From Solanum dulcamara (taxonomy: Eukaryota > Streptophyta > Magnoliopsida > Solanales > Solanaceae), in NCBI RefSeq assembly GCF_947179165.1, contig NC_077247.1, positions 46,482,935 through 46,546,934 on the forward strand: a DNA stretch of 64,000 nt, given 5' to 3'. The translations under genes and the position numbers were made by a program. Below are positions 34,401-48,329 of this stretch, one piece after another (position 1 is the first letter of the stretch; each line of letters starts with the position of its first letter). The notes below the pieces were generated by a model. That model was not told where the DNA came from. It ran no database searches and saw only the letters and a program-made list of their open reading frames with translations.

Positions 34401-37400
34401 AGATTTATCATGGATTCGTACGAAGAATGTCATGGTCCACCACACTTGCATTTGCTTGACAAGTATGTGAACTCACCTTTATAGCTATATTTGTATCTCC
34501 TGATTGCACTGTTACACTCGTGAAACTTTTACTTGTCTCTTCAGATTTGACCCTGGTGGACCTGGATCTTGCTTGAAAAGGTATTCAGATCCGACTTTCT
34601 TTAAGAGAGCATCAATTGGGTCAGACGAAGAATATATTGCCAAAGTCCTAAAAGAAAAGAAGGGTCGAAAGATTAAGGTATCTTATGAATACTTCTGAAA
34701 TTACCTGCCACAGTTTAACTAGTGTAGATTGACTTGGGTTTTTTATGAGCAGTATCTTCGTATATATTCACAGGACATAAAGGATATTATAAAGTTGAGG
34801 AACTACATCTTAAATAGAAAAATACAAGTATCACACACATCAGTGAAGGCCTCTCCAAAATGTCCCTTGCATATAGATAGAGCCAGAAGTATGCTGTATG
34901 GGATATGTTAGCACCATATAATTAGCAGGGACAGCTAGAAATTCGATTCAGAGGAAGAAGATCATTTTATGTTAAATATATAGATTTAGGAGTATAATTT
35001 TGTATTATTTTATATACATAGACAAGAAGAAGTCTATAATGAGATAAAATTAATGAAAACTGAATGAAACGAAATGTACTTAGCTTTGATTGAAAACTCA
35101 CACACAAATTTAGCAGATAAAAAAGAAAAAGAAGACCAGCATGTTAATTAATATCACATTGGAACTGTCTTTTCAACAAAGAAAAAAGTGGTCGTTCAAA
35201 TTAAATTTTCTTTTGGACATAGCATTGTTATCTAAATAAACCAAATGAAACAAATATATAACTTACATTTGTCAATCGTTGGAACAACGAAATAGGGCAG
35301 TCCGGTGCAGTAAGCTCCCACTATGTGCAGGGTCTAGGTAGACGGACCACAACATTGCCCTTTCTTTCATCTTTTCTGTGTTGTCTGTTTAGTTTTTTGG
35401 TTTGCTGAACTTTCTTTCTGTGAAAGCTATATCTCATGTATTAATTACTCTATCCTCGATCGGGAGGGGGGGAGGGAGGGATAAATAGAAACCCAGAAGA
35501 GTCCAAAACTAGATAGTTGTATTAATTCATACCAAATGTTAGGTATCCACTGCCAAAATATCAATATATGGTTGTCCTTTTTCCTTTATTTTTCTTGTTT
35601 TGGGGTTGTTCATGGGGGAGTTGTTAAGGAATTTGGCATTAAAAAAATATTTGAGGAGGGGAGGGGGGAGGACACAGCCCCCTCTAACACTCCCCTTTTC
35701 CATCTGAGCATACCAGTGCTTGACATTGATGACATCTAATTTTGCACGGTGAACATCAAGGATTTACTAAAAGCACAAGTTCGTACTGTCTGTTTATAAT
35801 TGCATTAATCTTAAATTTTTGCCATAACCACACTCCTAACAAAGAAACGGTAATGAAAGGTGATGCTATATATGCAGATTGAGCAAAAGAGGCAGGGGGG
35901 ATGGACTTTTTAAGAGTCATCCTTCCATTAGTAAAAATCGAAAAGGATCAGAGCTTATTTGTACTCAGATTTTGTTCTATTCCCTGGTTTAAACAGTCTT
36001 TTGTTTAATGGGTTGTTACTATGGCCCTGAAATATTAGAATTTTCCTTCTGTAGTGCTGCTTATTATAAGCTCAAGAAATAATGTAGCTCCATTGGTGTT
36101 CTTCCAGCAAATGGTCATGAATGTTAAACAAAAATCTGAGCTATAGCAAGCTTGTTACATTTTGGTTGTAATTTCAATAAATTTCTAACGCAAATATGTG
36201 TCAACATTGAACAGAAGAAACGATCATGGAGGAGGAATGGAGAAGTCTCTCGTAGTACGTCTATGCCCAATTATGGTAGTAGGTATGTATTGCTCGTCTT
36301 CTCGTGGACAGAAAAGATTGAGAAAAAGTGGTGACATTAGAGAATTGATGTATGATTGGGGTAGTATATTTATAGCTTTTACAGATAGGACTTTTCTGAA
36401 AGATAACTTTGTGATTTTTGCAGAATGCAATTTTCTTCTAGAAATCTCGATAGGCGTCCTTCCTGGGTTCAGAGTTTCTCCACATATGATACAACCCTCA
36501 AATCTGACATCGATTTGAGACATGGGTCGGTCCTAAAGGAATGTGTTTCACAGCCAAGTTTCTCTATTCAACCTGAAGATGGAAAATCAGAGACTGTCTC
36601 GTCTCCAATAAAAATGCAGCATAATCAGTCGTTTGATTATTCTTTTCTTGAAGAAAAGAGTGATCATGCTTACAATGATATTGACAATGATTTTTCTCAA
36701 GAGCTAACTGATCTTGTTTCAACGTCTGTTGCTTGGAACTTGAAGATGCAACCTGACACACAAGAGTCTAAAGGATCCTTTGATTCGACTTCACAACTTC
36801 ATCTTAACAATATGCTTGATCATACTTTTCCTGAGGAAAGATGTGAAGTTGTTTATGATGACATTGGTAATATTGTATCCAAAGAGCAAGCTAGTCATTG
36901 CACATCTTCTGTTACTTGGAATGATGAAACAGGACGTGAGAAACAAGAGTCTAGAGAATCCTTCTCTTCTCCATCCCAGATTCATCATGATGATTTGCCT
37001 GATTGTGCTTCCCCTGATCGAAAAGGCGATGATGAGTACAGTGACATAGGAAATAATTTAACAGAGGACCAAATTGGCCGCAACTTATTGTCTGTTGCTT
37101 TGAGTGGTAAGATGAGAACTGCAGAAGTAGAATCTAAAGAAATTTTCTACTCTCCATTGCAGATGAATCCAAGTGCTTCCATAGAAGATGCTTCTCCTGA
37201 TGAAAAGCTTTGGGTCATATCTGATGAAGAGAGCAACAATTTTCCACAAGGGCAAGTGGTTCCTAGTTCACCTTTCTTAAGTAGCAGTGTTAAGAATGAA
37301 CAGTTGGACCTGATTATTCAGAAGTATGATTTTGATGAGAGTTTGGAGACATGTCAAGAAAATCTACTCCTAGATACGCAGGTATTAGATTTAGCAACTT

Positions 37401-40400
37401 CTGAAAATATTGAACAGAAAAGTTCTGAGCCTGAGGCTGAAATTATACAAAGGTCAATATCTTATGAAAGCCAGTTTGATGACATTGAAAGTGAAACTGA
37501 CAATTTTATGGATGCACTTAACACCATTGAGTCAGAGTCTGAAACTGATTTGGATTGCCATAGAAAACAAGCAATGGAGCTGGAGTCTAGTTTGAAGACT
37601 GAATCATCCTTGAATGGAACCCGTGGAAATAGAGCAGAACTTTCTGATCGGAATTTGTCTACTCCTACACCTGAGGCTGCAGCCAGAAATTCCCCTGAGA
37701 ACTGTGGTTTTGGTGGTAAGACCAACTTGGCATCTGCTGACTCTGATCCTGGAGCTTTCTCTTTCTCTGACAAAGTAAAATGTGAGGAAATTCCAGAGAA
37801 TATCTCTTCAGGGTTTGGTGAGTTTTTATCGTCTCCGCAGATAGCTAGAATTACTTTAAAACCAGACAGTTCTATTGGTGTCCCTTCAAGTAAAAGATCC
37901 AATAATCTGGAAGCATCACAGGAGGAACCACTTCTTAGCAATCGTATCAGCTCTAGCCCTAGGAATCCTGGTTCAGCATTACCAGTGGTCAACAAGATCC
38001 ATTGTGGTCCTTCCGACTCTGAAAAACCTCCACCCCAACTTCTTGGCACTCCTAAAGTCAAATTCTGGACAAATGGTGGCTTGCTCGGGCTTGAGCCCTC
38101 AAAGCCACCAGATGGTGTAATAAATAGTGTTGGTCAAGTTTATGAAGCTAATCAAAATGAGGTACTCGTTACTTCAAGGCAAGATCCTGTTCCCAGCAGT
38201 GAAAAACATGCAGGAAAACAAGATGATGTACAGAATACGTCAAGAGAGAAAGCTGATTGCCAAAATTCTGGTCAAGCAGTTGCCTTTTCTATTAAGAACA
38301 TATCTTCAAGATTTTCAGCCAAAGATTTAGATGTCAAACTTGGCAAGTCAAGTAATTTATACCAGCAAAATTTCACTGATAAGCCCCTACACAGTTCTTT
38401 AAATGGATCTGGTATGACATCTAGGACAATGGGACCAGTGAATCCAGAATCCCTAACTATTGCAGCTGGTCAAGAGAACGGAAAGAATTCATCACGTATT
38501 CTTGAACTAGGTAATAGATTGCTTACAAATGGGTTTCATGGGAAACTCTCACTAGGTTGGAATGATAACACTGATTCAGCCAGTTCCTTGAACACTGGAA
38601 GCAATGAGCTAATAAATGATTACCAACAATGTGTGGGTAGAACAATTAAAGACTTCCCAGGAAGAGGATCCCCCTTCACATCACCTTCTTCATCACCCCC
38701 ACTTGGACATATGAAAATCTCATTCCAGCCAATAGACAGCATTGAGACTACGAAACTGAAACTCAGATTTCCTGATAGGAGTAATATCCATGAAAGCAAT
38801 AGTGATACGTTTCCTTCATTTCAGCTGGTACCAGAACCTTCTATTCCTCTGCAAGAAGTTGGTTCAGACTCAGATGATGACACATATTCCAGATCATCTC
38901 CCGATCTGTCAGATGATTATCTTAGCCATCAGTCTGAGTCAAACTCTGAACAGTGGGAATCTGGTAACTCTCCTAATTTAAAGGATCAAGAATTATACAA
39001 TGCTTTGCATAGAATGTCATTAACTGAATCAACTTCAACATCTTACGAGAATGGCCAAACAGCTCATCAGGATTTGCACGCCTGCAGTAGACGTCATAGT
39101 CCTTTTGCAGAATACTCTCTGGAGGATTGTCAGTCTGATAATTTATTTGATCTTCCAGTTCTGGATACCCAGCATTCCTCATTCAAGCATGGAGTAGGTA
39201 ATGCTACGTCTGCAAGAGATTTTCTAGAGCCATTGTCTGGTACGGAGTCTACACCACCTCCTCCACCTCTCCCTCCAATGCAGTGGCAGAGTATGCAATC
39301 ACATTTAGATGATGAACAAGATGATCTACATCTTTATTCTGAAAACCGTCATGTTTTTGATCACAAGGAGCCTGTATCTACTATTCCAAATCAACCTAAG
39401 CCTCCTCCATTTAAGCAAAACCAAGTTATTGAAGCTGCATTTACATTGAAAAGCAAGGTATTCTTCTTGACCACACTACAAAAGATCAAAAGGAAATGAA
39501 ATTGAAAAAGCAACAGAAATTTTGTTTAGAAGGTTCACTTTTTTGCTTTCATATCACACTCGATTAAGTAGGTGGTGACAATAACACATTTACACATGCA
39601 GCAGCCACACTCGATGGACACAACTGGGCAGCAATTTGCTGATCATGCTGAAAATGGCAGAGGAATCAATGAAAAGGAAGACTTCCTGCACCAGATTAGA
39701 GCAAAAGTGAGTGGTCATTATTGTCGTGTTGGTGATTGAATATGTGCCTGCAACTGGTTTTGATATTGATTAGTGCAGATTTATTTACCATCTTTATCTG
39801 TTAATTTTCTTTAAGCCCGTGTGAATTTGCTGAATATTTCATGACTTTATATCTGATTTGGAGAATCAACTATCAGCTCTTTTTGAATTGGATATTGGAT
39901 AGCTAAGCTAGTTGTAGCCTGCTCCCTCAATGGGTTCGCTAGCTTCTTTAAGACCCATGTTTCCTTGAACTACCCTCTAATTCTCTCTCATGAATGTGAC
40001 CCACATACTGTAGGTAATTGTCTTTCACTGTTCTTTGAAACGTGAGTGGGGGTTGAAGTCACCTTGAAGTTATGATCTTCATACTTGAGGATGATGAAGC
40101 ATTTAATAATTACCAATTTCATGCCATTTGACGAATTCTTATTACCTTCTTTTCCTTTTTGTTGTGTGATTCAGTCCTTCAATCTTAGACGAACTGCTCC
40201 AGCAAAACCAACTGGAAGTACAGGGCCTCCAGCAAACGTCAAGGTCACTGCAATTTTGGAGAAAGCCAATGCGATCCGTCAGGTATCAACATCCTACCCT
40301 GCATTCTTCTCTCCCTTGTACAACCCTTACTTCCCAAATCCCCACCCTCATGGTCATGAACAGAAAAAGGTGGAGTGAGGAGGTTCCAAATTACCAACAC

Positions 40401-40509
40401 ATTTAGGCTAAACTGTCAACTTGTTCCTTCCATTGACTTACTATTTTCAACTTATTGTATTCAGGCAGTTGGAAGTGATGATGGAGAAGATAACTGGAGT
40501 GACACTTGA
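31459..40509 (+). CDS. SCAR: SCAR/WAVE protein (ARP2/3 activator subunit), nine coding exons
   Basis: My exon model is 31459-31613, 33915-34078, 34339-34462, 34545-34677, 36215-36282, 36424-39457, 39602-39706, 40175-40282 and 40465-40509. All junctions are GT-AG and the frame closes to 1311 residues. The N-terminal SCAR homology domain (about 1-190) is clear: [74 protein letters not shown] basic patch (KKRSWRRNG, about 193-201) follows. The long sixth exon is acidic, serine-rich and mostly disordered, with a PPPPPLPP tract near 1160. The C terminus has the actin-binding WH2-like segment ([16 protein letters not shown]), the connector ([15 protein letters not shown]) and the acidic tail ending [10 protein letters not shown], whose tryptophan contacts ARP2/3. 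The protein is the output subunit of the WAVE regulatory complex downstream of ROP GTPases, shaping trichomes and epidermal cells and, in some family members, root-nodule infection. Paralogue number is uncertain. Confidence 0.93.
31662..31805 (+). repeat. 72-bp tandem duplication in SCAR intron 1
   Basis: TTCATTTTGTGAGCTCTGAA and the next 50 bases occur twice in direct tandem (starts at about 31662 and 31734) with a single difference seen, so the duplication is young. Confidence 0.9.
32220..32395 (+). mobile_element. SINE-like 3' fragment in SCAR intron 1
   Basis: The end AACTTGTTTGAAACTGAGG followed by TGTAGTTGCTGTTGTTG resembles the TTG-tailed 3' end of Solanaceae SINEs. The 5' part is not recognisable. 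Confidence 0.45.
33334..33690. mobile_element. hAT-like MITE in SCAR intron 1, with a duplicated left end
   Basis: The left end CTATGTTTGACCAAGCTTCT and the right end GGCAGCTTGGCTAAACAGGC are inverted relatives, with further internal TTGGCCAAG motifs. The left-end segment of about 37 bp occurs twice in tandem (from about 33338 and 33375). The arrangement matches hAT-type MITEs common in Solanaceae. Confidence 0.6.
35296..35362 (+). mobile_element. Au-type SINE 5' fragment in SCAR intron 4
   Basis: GGGCAGTCCGGTGCAGTAAG followed by CTCCCACTATGTGCAGGGTC closely resembles the head of the Au SINE (GGGCAGCCCGGTGCACTAAG type). Only the first 65 bases or so remain recognisable. Confidence 0.6.
35462..35480 (+). 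other. G-quadruplex motif in SCAR intron 4
   Basis: GGGAGGGGGGGAGGGAGGG fulfils the four-run G3+ N1-7 rule on the coding strand. It would lie in the pre-mRNA as well as the non-template DNA strand. A second purine-rich block lies at about 35654-35674. Confidence 0.8.
36602..37280 (+). repeat. Four-fold internal repeat in the SCAR protein (about 61 residues each)
   Basis: Within exon 6, about residues 275-500, four units share the order SP(S/I)Q(M/I), then acidic (F/S)PEEK or SPDEK, (Y)(N/D)DI(G/D)N, then SV.W and QESK..F. Units start near 36602, 36788, 36968 and 37151. The fourth is shorter and most diverged. Confidence 0.65.
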
Positions 40510-42030
40510 AATAGCATGATGACATTAGTCTATCAAACCCAAGCTTGTATAATTTTGCCTCTGGAGTTGGGTCAGAGTGTCTGTAAATAATTAGTTGTTA
40601 TCTGTAAGTATTTTTAGGTCCTGTTTTTTTGTAAGTTTTTACCTTAGGTAGCTTTCAACCTGTTTCTGTAAACATTGTGCTCTAGACTCTAGTACGACCC
40701 AGCAACATTGTCGAGGCATAAATTTATGCATAAAGCCTGTTTATATGAAGACACCTCTCTTATGATGCTTTCAACATTTATCTACGTAGTATTCTTGCGT
40801 TATTAAACATTATTTTTCTTCATTCATTTTTAAAATTTATTCTGTAACTTAGCCGGTTGTTCACGACTCAAAAATTTCTGAAAGCGTCCTTTCCTTCTAG
40901 GAAGGAATCATGGGGAAAAGGTGTATTTATTTATTAAAATATATACTATCTTGGGTTTTGACTAACTTCACTGAAAATTAGGGTCAAACTCCGAGATCCA
41001 TGGCAACTTGGGTTATAAATATTAAGTACCTAATTTTGCAAGTTGCATTCTCTACTAGTTGCTCTACGACCATCCACCTATACACAAGTCACAACATAAG
41101 GAAGCTTGACGACCATTTTAGAGGTGTGATAGTTGAGATTTCAAAGATTGAGTAGTGAAAAGAAATTATTTTTTTGATAAAATTAATATAAATATTATGG
41201 TAAAATATTCATATCAACCATTATTTCTTAAGGAGCTAGCAAAATTCAAACTGAACAAGTAAACGAAGAGAAAAGTGATTAAAAGAATAATTATGAGTTT
41301 TTGGACCAATACAACCTTAAAAAGCAAGCTGTTCATAATCATTAATCAAGATATATAGCTGTGGTATAATTAATTACTAGGTAGAAAGCTTTGGCTTATT
41401 GACTTTGGAATTGACTTTTGGACAGGTCTTACCCAGAAATGAACTGAACTTGCTTAAGAAAAACACCTTAATTCAACTGGACTACCTTGTTTCTAAAATC
41501 TATTGAGGCGATCCTTGTTTTCTGCTACTTGATTAATTTGTTTTTTCTTTTGAATCTTTTACAACAAATAAAATGCAACCACCTTTTTGCCTAACTGGCC
41601 TTGAAGGAGACGCCACTAAATATTATTCTATTTAGCCTGAAACTTGCTCCTCTTTTTGCGCTTTCTTTTATATGCTCGGTGGACAACTTATAATAATATA
41701 AATAAAGCAAAAATAAATAAAGAATTTGATCCGTAACGTATCAATCAGTCATTATGTCGTAATACTTGATTTGAATTATGATTTTTATCTTTTATTTTTT
41801 TAAGAAAGTGATAAGTTTATTATTATTTAATAAAACAATATGACAAATTAATTTAAATAAACTAACCGAATACTGCCTGCTTTCAAAGCCAGTTTGAAAA
41901 GAATCTTATTAAATTAGATGAGCTACAAGCAAATTGCATAGGCACTGACCATTTGTCAATTAAAATTATACACTCATTCGGAGTTATGACCATCGAATTC
42001 CTCAAACCATTTATAATACTTCTTCCGTTT
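40510..42030. other. SCAR 3' flank and intergenic DNA
   Basis: The first 240 bp or so are probable 3' UTR. The remainder is AT-rich with no gene signal. Confidence 0.45.
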
Positions 42031-42074
42031 CATGTTGATCCGATATATACATATATATATATATATATATATCA

Positions 42075-42509
42075 AAATGGGAGGTGCACATGCACCGAAG
42101 AAAATGCGTATTTTATCCGTTTTAAAAGTTGTTGTCTCCATTAATAACTTTTGACAAGAAAACGCGTATTTTATACGAAAACAAGTATTTTAAGCGTTTT
42201 CAGTTTCCTATAAATAGAGGGCCTCTTGCTCTCATTTATATCATCCCACAAAAATACAATCCAAAAGAGTAAGAACACAAAAATACACCAAGATAAATAT
42301 TTAATGAGTTATTCCTTTTACAAGAGAAAAATGTTTATTGTTGTTTTCTCCTGAGAGCAGTGTACTCTCATATTATCATAGTAAAAAATTTCTACCCCGT
42401 GGTTTTTCCCCTCTATCTGTTTGAGGGTTTCCACGTAAAATTCTAGTATCCAATTTATTTTCATTATTTATTATCATATCAAACTTTAGTTATGATCTTT
42501 TCTCCCCCT

Positions 42510-42513
<4 letters not shown>
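42075..42513 (+). mobile_element. Solo LTR candidate (Copia type)
   Basis: A promoter-like CCTATAAATAGAGGGCC at about 42207 is followed by a transcribed leader (AAGAGTAAGAACACAAAAAT) and then CCCCGTGGTTTTTCCCCTC, GGGTTTCCACGTAAAATTC and an end at CCCTAACA, a layout characteristic of Copia LTR R-U5 regions. No internal region, primer site or second LTR is present. The right end abuts an (AT)n tract. Confidence 0.6.

Positions 42514-42561
<48 letters not shown>
42514..42561. repeat. (AT)n microsatellite
   Basis: About 24 AT dinucleotides directly between the LTR end and the palindrome. Confidence 0.9.
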
Positions 42562-42566
<5 letters not shown>

Positions 42567-42567
42567 C

Positions 42568-42618
42568 AAAATTTTCAAGCATAATTAATAAGACTTATTA
42601 ATTATGCTTGAAAATTTT
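42568..42618. repeat. Perfect 51-bp palindrome
   Basis: Arms 42568-42592 and 42594-42618 are exact 25-bp reverse complements around a single central base at 42593. The left arm begins AAAATTTTCAAGCATAAT. It could extrude as a cruciform. Confidence 0.9.
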
Positions 42619-44050
42619 AAAATTGACTATTACTATTTCATTCAGTTATTTAATACTAAACTTAGTATAAAAAAGATTAATAATAAGTCTGTGTTAATTT
42701 GTAAAAAAAAAATATATACTAAAGTGAATTATTTATTTTTGATACAGGGTTAAGATCGAAATACCAAACAAGAACAAAAGAAGTTTCCATAACAGGTAAG
42801 AGACCAAGCAACAGGACAAGAAATTTTAATGGTATAAAAGGACGTACCCCATTAAAACCTTATCTGTTTCTTTCCTAATAAAAAGCCATGTGTTAATAAT
42901 CGTGATAATTAATTACATTCGCCAAGAATAATTAATTATGACCTAAAAACAAAACAATATCTTTTGAAAAAGATGCATGTATCGAGAGCAGAGATTACTT
43001 TTATCTTCTAGAGTATAATATCAACAGTTTATTACGTTAATTACACTTTGATTGTGATGATGTATTCCCAAGTCTTCAACTTGGTCTTAATTGGAGGAAA
43101 ATAACATTAATTACAGAAGAAGATATGAGATTAAATTAAATAAAAGAAAGAAAGGTAAAGCTAAGACTTCTTTCTTTCCCTTGATTAGTTTAAGCAACTT
43201 GGTTATCATCTACAACAGCACCAACATGCAATTTAGCCTTTCCAACAAACCCCTAATATGCTTTTTGTTAGCTCAATAATAATATACTATATTTTTGTTT
43301 AAAGTTTGGACCAAAAACTTCATGAATTCAAGCTTATATTACAACAAGGAGGGCTAGAATCTACGAAACAAGCTACGACTGTAGATTTCTCCCATTAAAC
43401 TTGAATTTGTTTTAGTTTTAAATCACTTTTAATTCAATTCTTTTTAGGTAACTTAATTACTACTAGTTATGGATCATATTGCTAGTATAATAGTGGTAAC
43501 TGTAAGGGCAGCTAAGTGGGAAATGAGAAAAACTAATTACAATTACCATAAGATTGAATATTCTACATATATATTCAACAAACTTTATGAATTTTTTTTA
43601 AGAAGAAGTCATAAAAGCAAGCAAAAAGAAAAAGTGGATCCATCTTTTCCATGTAAAGGACTCGAATGGTTGTCATTTTAAATATATGGAATAAAAAGAA
43701 AAAGTTTTGTGTTGGAAATGAAGAAGGTCTAGTACTTTTGTAGTAATAGCCTGTTTTAATCAAATAAAAGGAAAAGATTATACAACTTTATTAAAGGTAA
43801 CACCATAGTCTTGAAAATTAAAAAGGTATCCGGCCCCCTCTACTTTTTCATTTTATTTGTAATTTTATTTATGAACTGAAAGCTACTTACCCAGACGTTA
43901 ACAACACATTTACAAGAAAAAGTCTGATTGATTTTTGAAAAAAAGAAATAGAAAATATTAGTAGATGCTTGAAAAGCAAAGACTTTGATTAAAGGAAAGA
44001 AAACCAAAAGGAATAGCATTTATTTACCATAACAAGCATCCACCTTTAAA
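42619..44050. other. AT-rich intergenic DNA, nothing recognised
   Basis: Several small ORFs without recognisable products; no mobile-element ends were seen. Confidence 0.4.
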
Positions 44051-44058
44051 GTTTAAAG

Positions 44059-44130
44059 TATCAAATTATCCCCTTTTTTGGTTTCTCCAAAAATATCAAA
44101 TTATCCCCTTTTTTGGTTTCTCCAAACATA
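44059..44130 (+). repeat. 35-bp tandem duplication
   Basis: TATCAAATTATCCCCTTTTT and its continuation occur twice in direct tandem, starting at 44059 and 44094. Confidence 0.9.
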
Positions 44131-44343
44131 TCTACTTCTTATCTCTTTTTATGCCTTCTCTGTTACTCTCATTTAAGTTAAGTCAATGATTTTCCCGTTA
44201 GTTTAGGGAAACACACACTTTTTCTTTCTTTTTTCTTTTTTTTGGATTACATAAATCTTTAAAAGCTAATTAAATCACATCCATACTCTTTTTCAAATTA
44301 CAAAATCCCTTAAATTTGGTGGAATTCATATATATCCCAAAAC

Positions 44344-44499
44344 GTCCTGATGCGTCGCGTAAAGTGATGTATCCGGTCGATACATCGCATAAAGTGATGT
44401 ATCCGATGTCCTGATATATCGAAAACTGATGTATTCGACTGATACATCTCATAAAGTGATGTATCTGATCAATGCATCGCGTAAAGTGATGTATCCGAG
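44344..44499. repeat. Minisatellite of five units with a GATACATC/GATGTATC dyad
   Basis: About five imperfect units of 30-32 bp carry GATACATCGCATAAAGTGAT followed by GTATCCG. Each unit contains the inverted pair GATACATC and GATGTATC around a 9-base spacer. An open frame across it is a product of the repeat and not a gene. Confidence 0.8.
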
Positions 44500-47700
<3,201 letters not shown>

Positions 47701-47713
47701 TACACATCTCTAC

Positions 47714-47724
47714 CTATATATATA
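47714..47724 (+). promoter_or_regulatory. Candidate TATA box of the Dof gene
   Basis: CTATATATATA, 102-112 bp upstream of the ATG, in a CT-rich stretch. Prediction only. Confidence 0.4.
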
Positions 47725-47825
47725 TTAATCAACTCCTTAGCCCTTACAAGTTAATTCTTCTCTACATCAAACATATACATAATACATTCACTTGCCTCTA
47801 ACCCCACAAAAGGCATCAAGAAAAT

Positions 47826-48329
47826 ATGGCTGAAATTCAAGAAAATCGCATCTCACAAGGCATCAAATTGTTTGGTGCAACAATACAAGTTCAAGAAAAA
47901 CAAGCCAAAAATACTCATCAACCAACAAACAAAGTTGTTGATGATGATGATCATGATGATAATGATCAAGAAAAAAGGCCAGACAAGATCATCCCTTGCC
48001 CTAGATGCAAAAGCATGGAAACCAAATTTTGTTACTTCAACAACTACAATGTTAACCAACCAAGACACTTCTGCAAAGGTTGTCAGAGATACTGGACGGC
48101 TGGTGGGGCCCTACGGAACGTGCCCGTAGGAGCTGGCCGTCGCAAAGCCAAGCCACCATGCGGGCCGGGCCGCGATGGCGACTTGACCGGATTATCAGAT
48201 GGTTGTAATTTCTTTGATGTGGCTAACCAGCTTGACTTTGATGGAGTGGTGGCGGCTCATGAAGATCAATGGCATCTTTTTCCGGCGGCCAAGAGGAGGA
48301 GGAGCACCTCCGATAGCCAATCTTGTTGA
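47826..48329 (+). CDS. DOF1.5: Dof zinc-finger transcription factor, Dof1.5/COG1-like
   Basis: A single-exon, 167-residue nuclear transcription factor. The Dof zinc finger spans about residues 56-108, with the C-X2-C-X21-C-X2-C ligands at C58, C61, C83 and C86 and the DNA-contacting ending [17 protein letters not shown]. It recognises AAAG cores. Features outside the finger point to one Arabidopsis relative: [10 protein letters not shown] near the N terminus (11-20), [20 protein letters not shown] leading into the finger, and the QSC C-terminal end. All occur, as I recall, in Arabidopsis Dof1.5 (COG1), a negative regulator in phytochrome signalling also linked to seed-coat and brassinosteroid responses. 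A run of Asp (39-46) precedes the finger, and KRRR near the C terminus (156-159) can serve as a nuclear signal. Short length matches COG1 rather than the long CDF proteins, although the N-terminal motif is shared with CDFs. Orthology is inferred. Confidence 0.93.
   Translation: MAEIQENRISQGIKLFGATIQVQEKQAKNTHQPTNKVVDDDDHDDNDQEKRPDKIIPCPRCKSMETKFCYFNNYNVNQPRHFCKGCQRYWTAGGALRNVPVGAGRRKAKPPCGPGRDGDLTGLSDGCNFFDVANQLDFDGVVAAHEDQWHLFPAAKRRRSTSDSQSC

Noticed and set aside
37462..38061. 199-codon minus-strand ORF opposite SCAR exon 6
   Set aside because: It is the shadow of the long, well-supported SCAR exon on the other strand.
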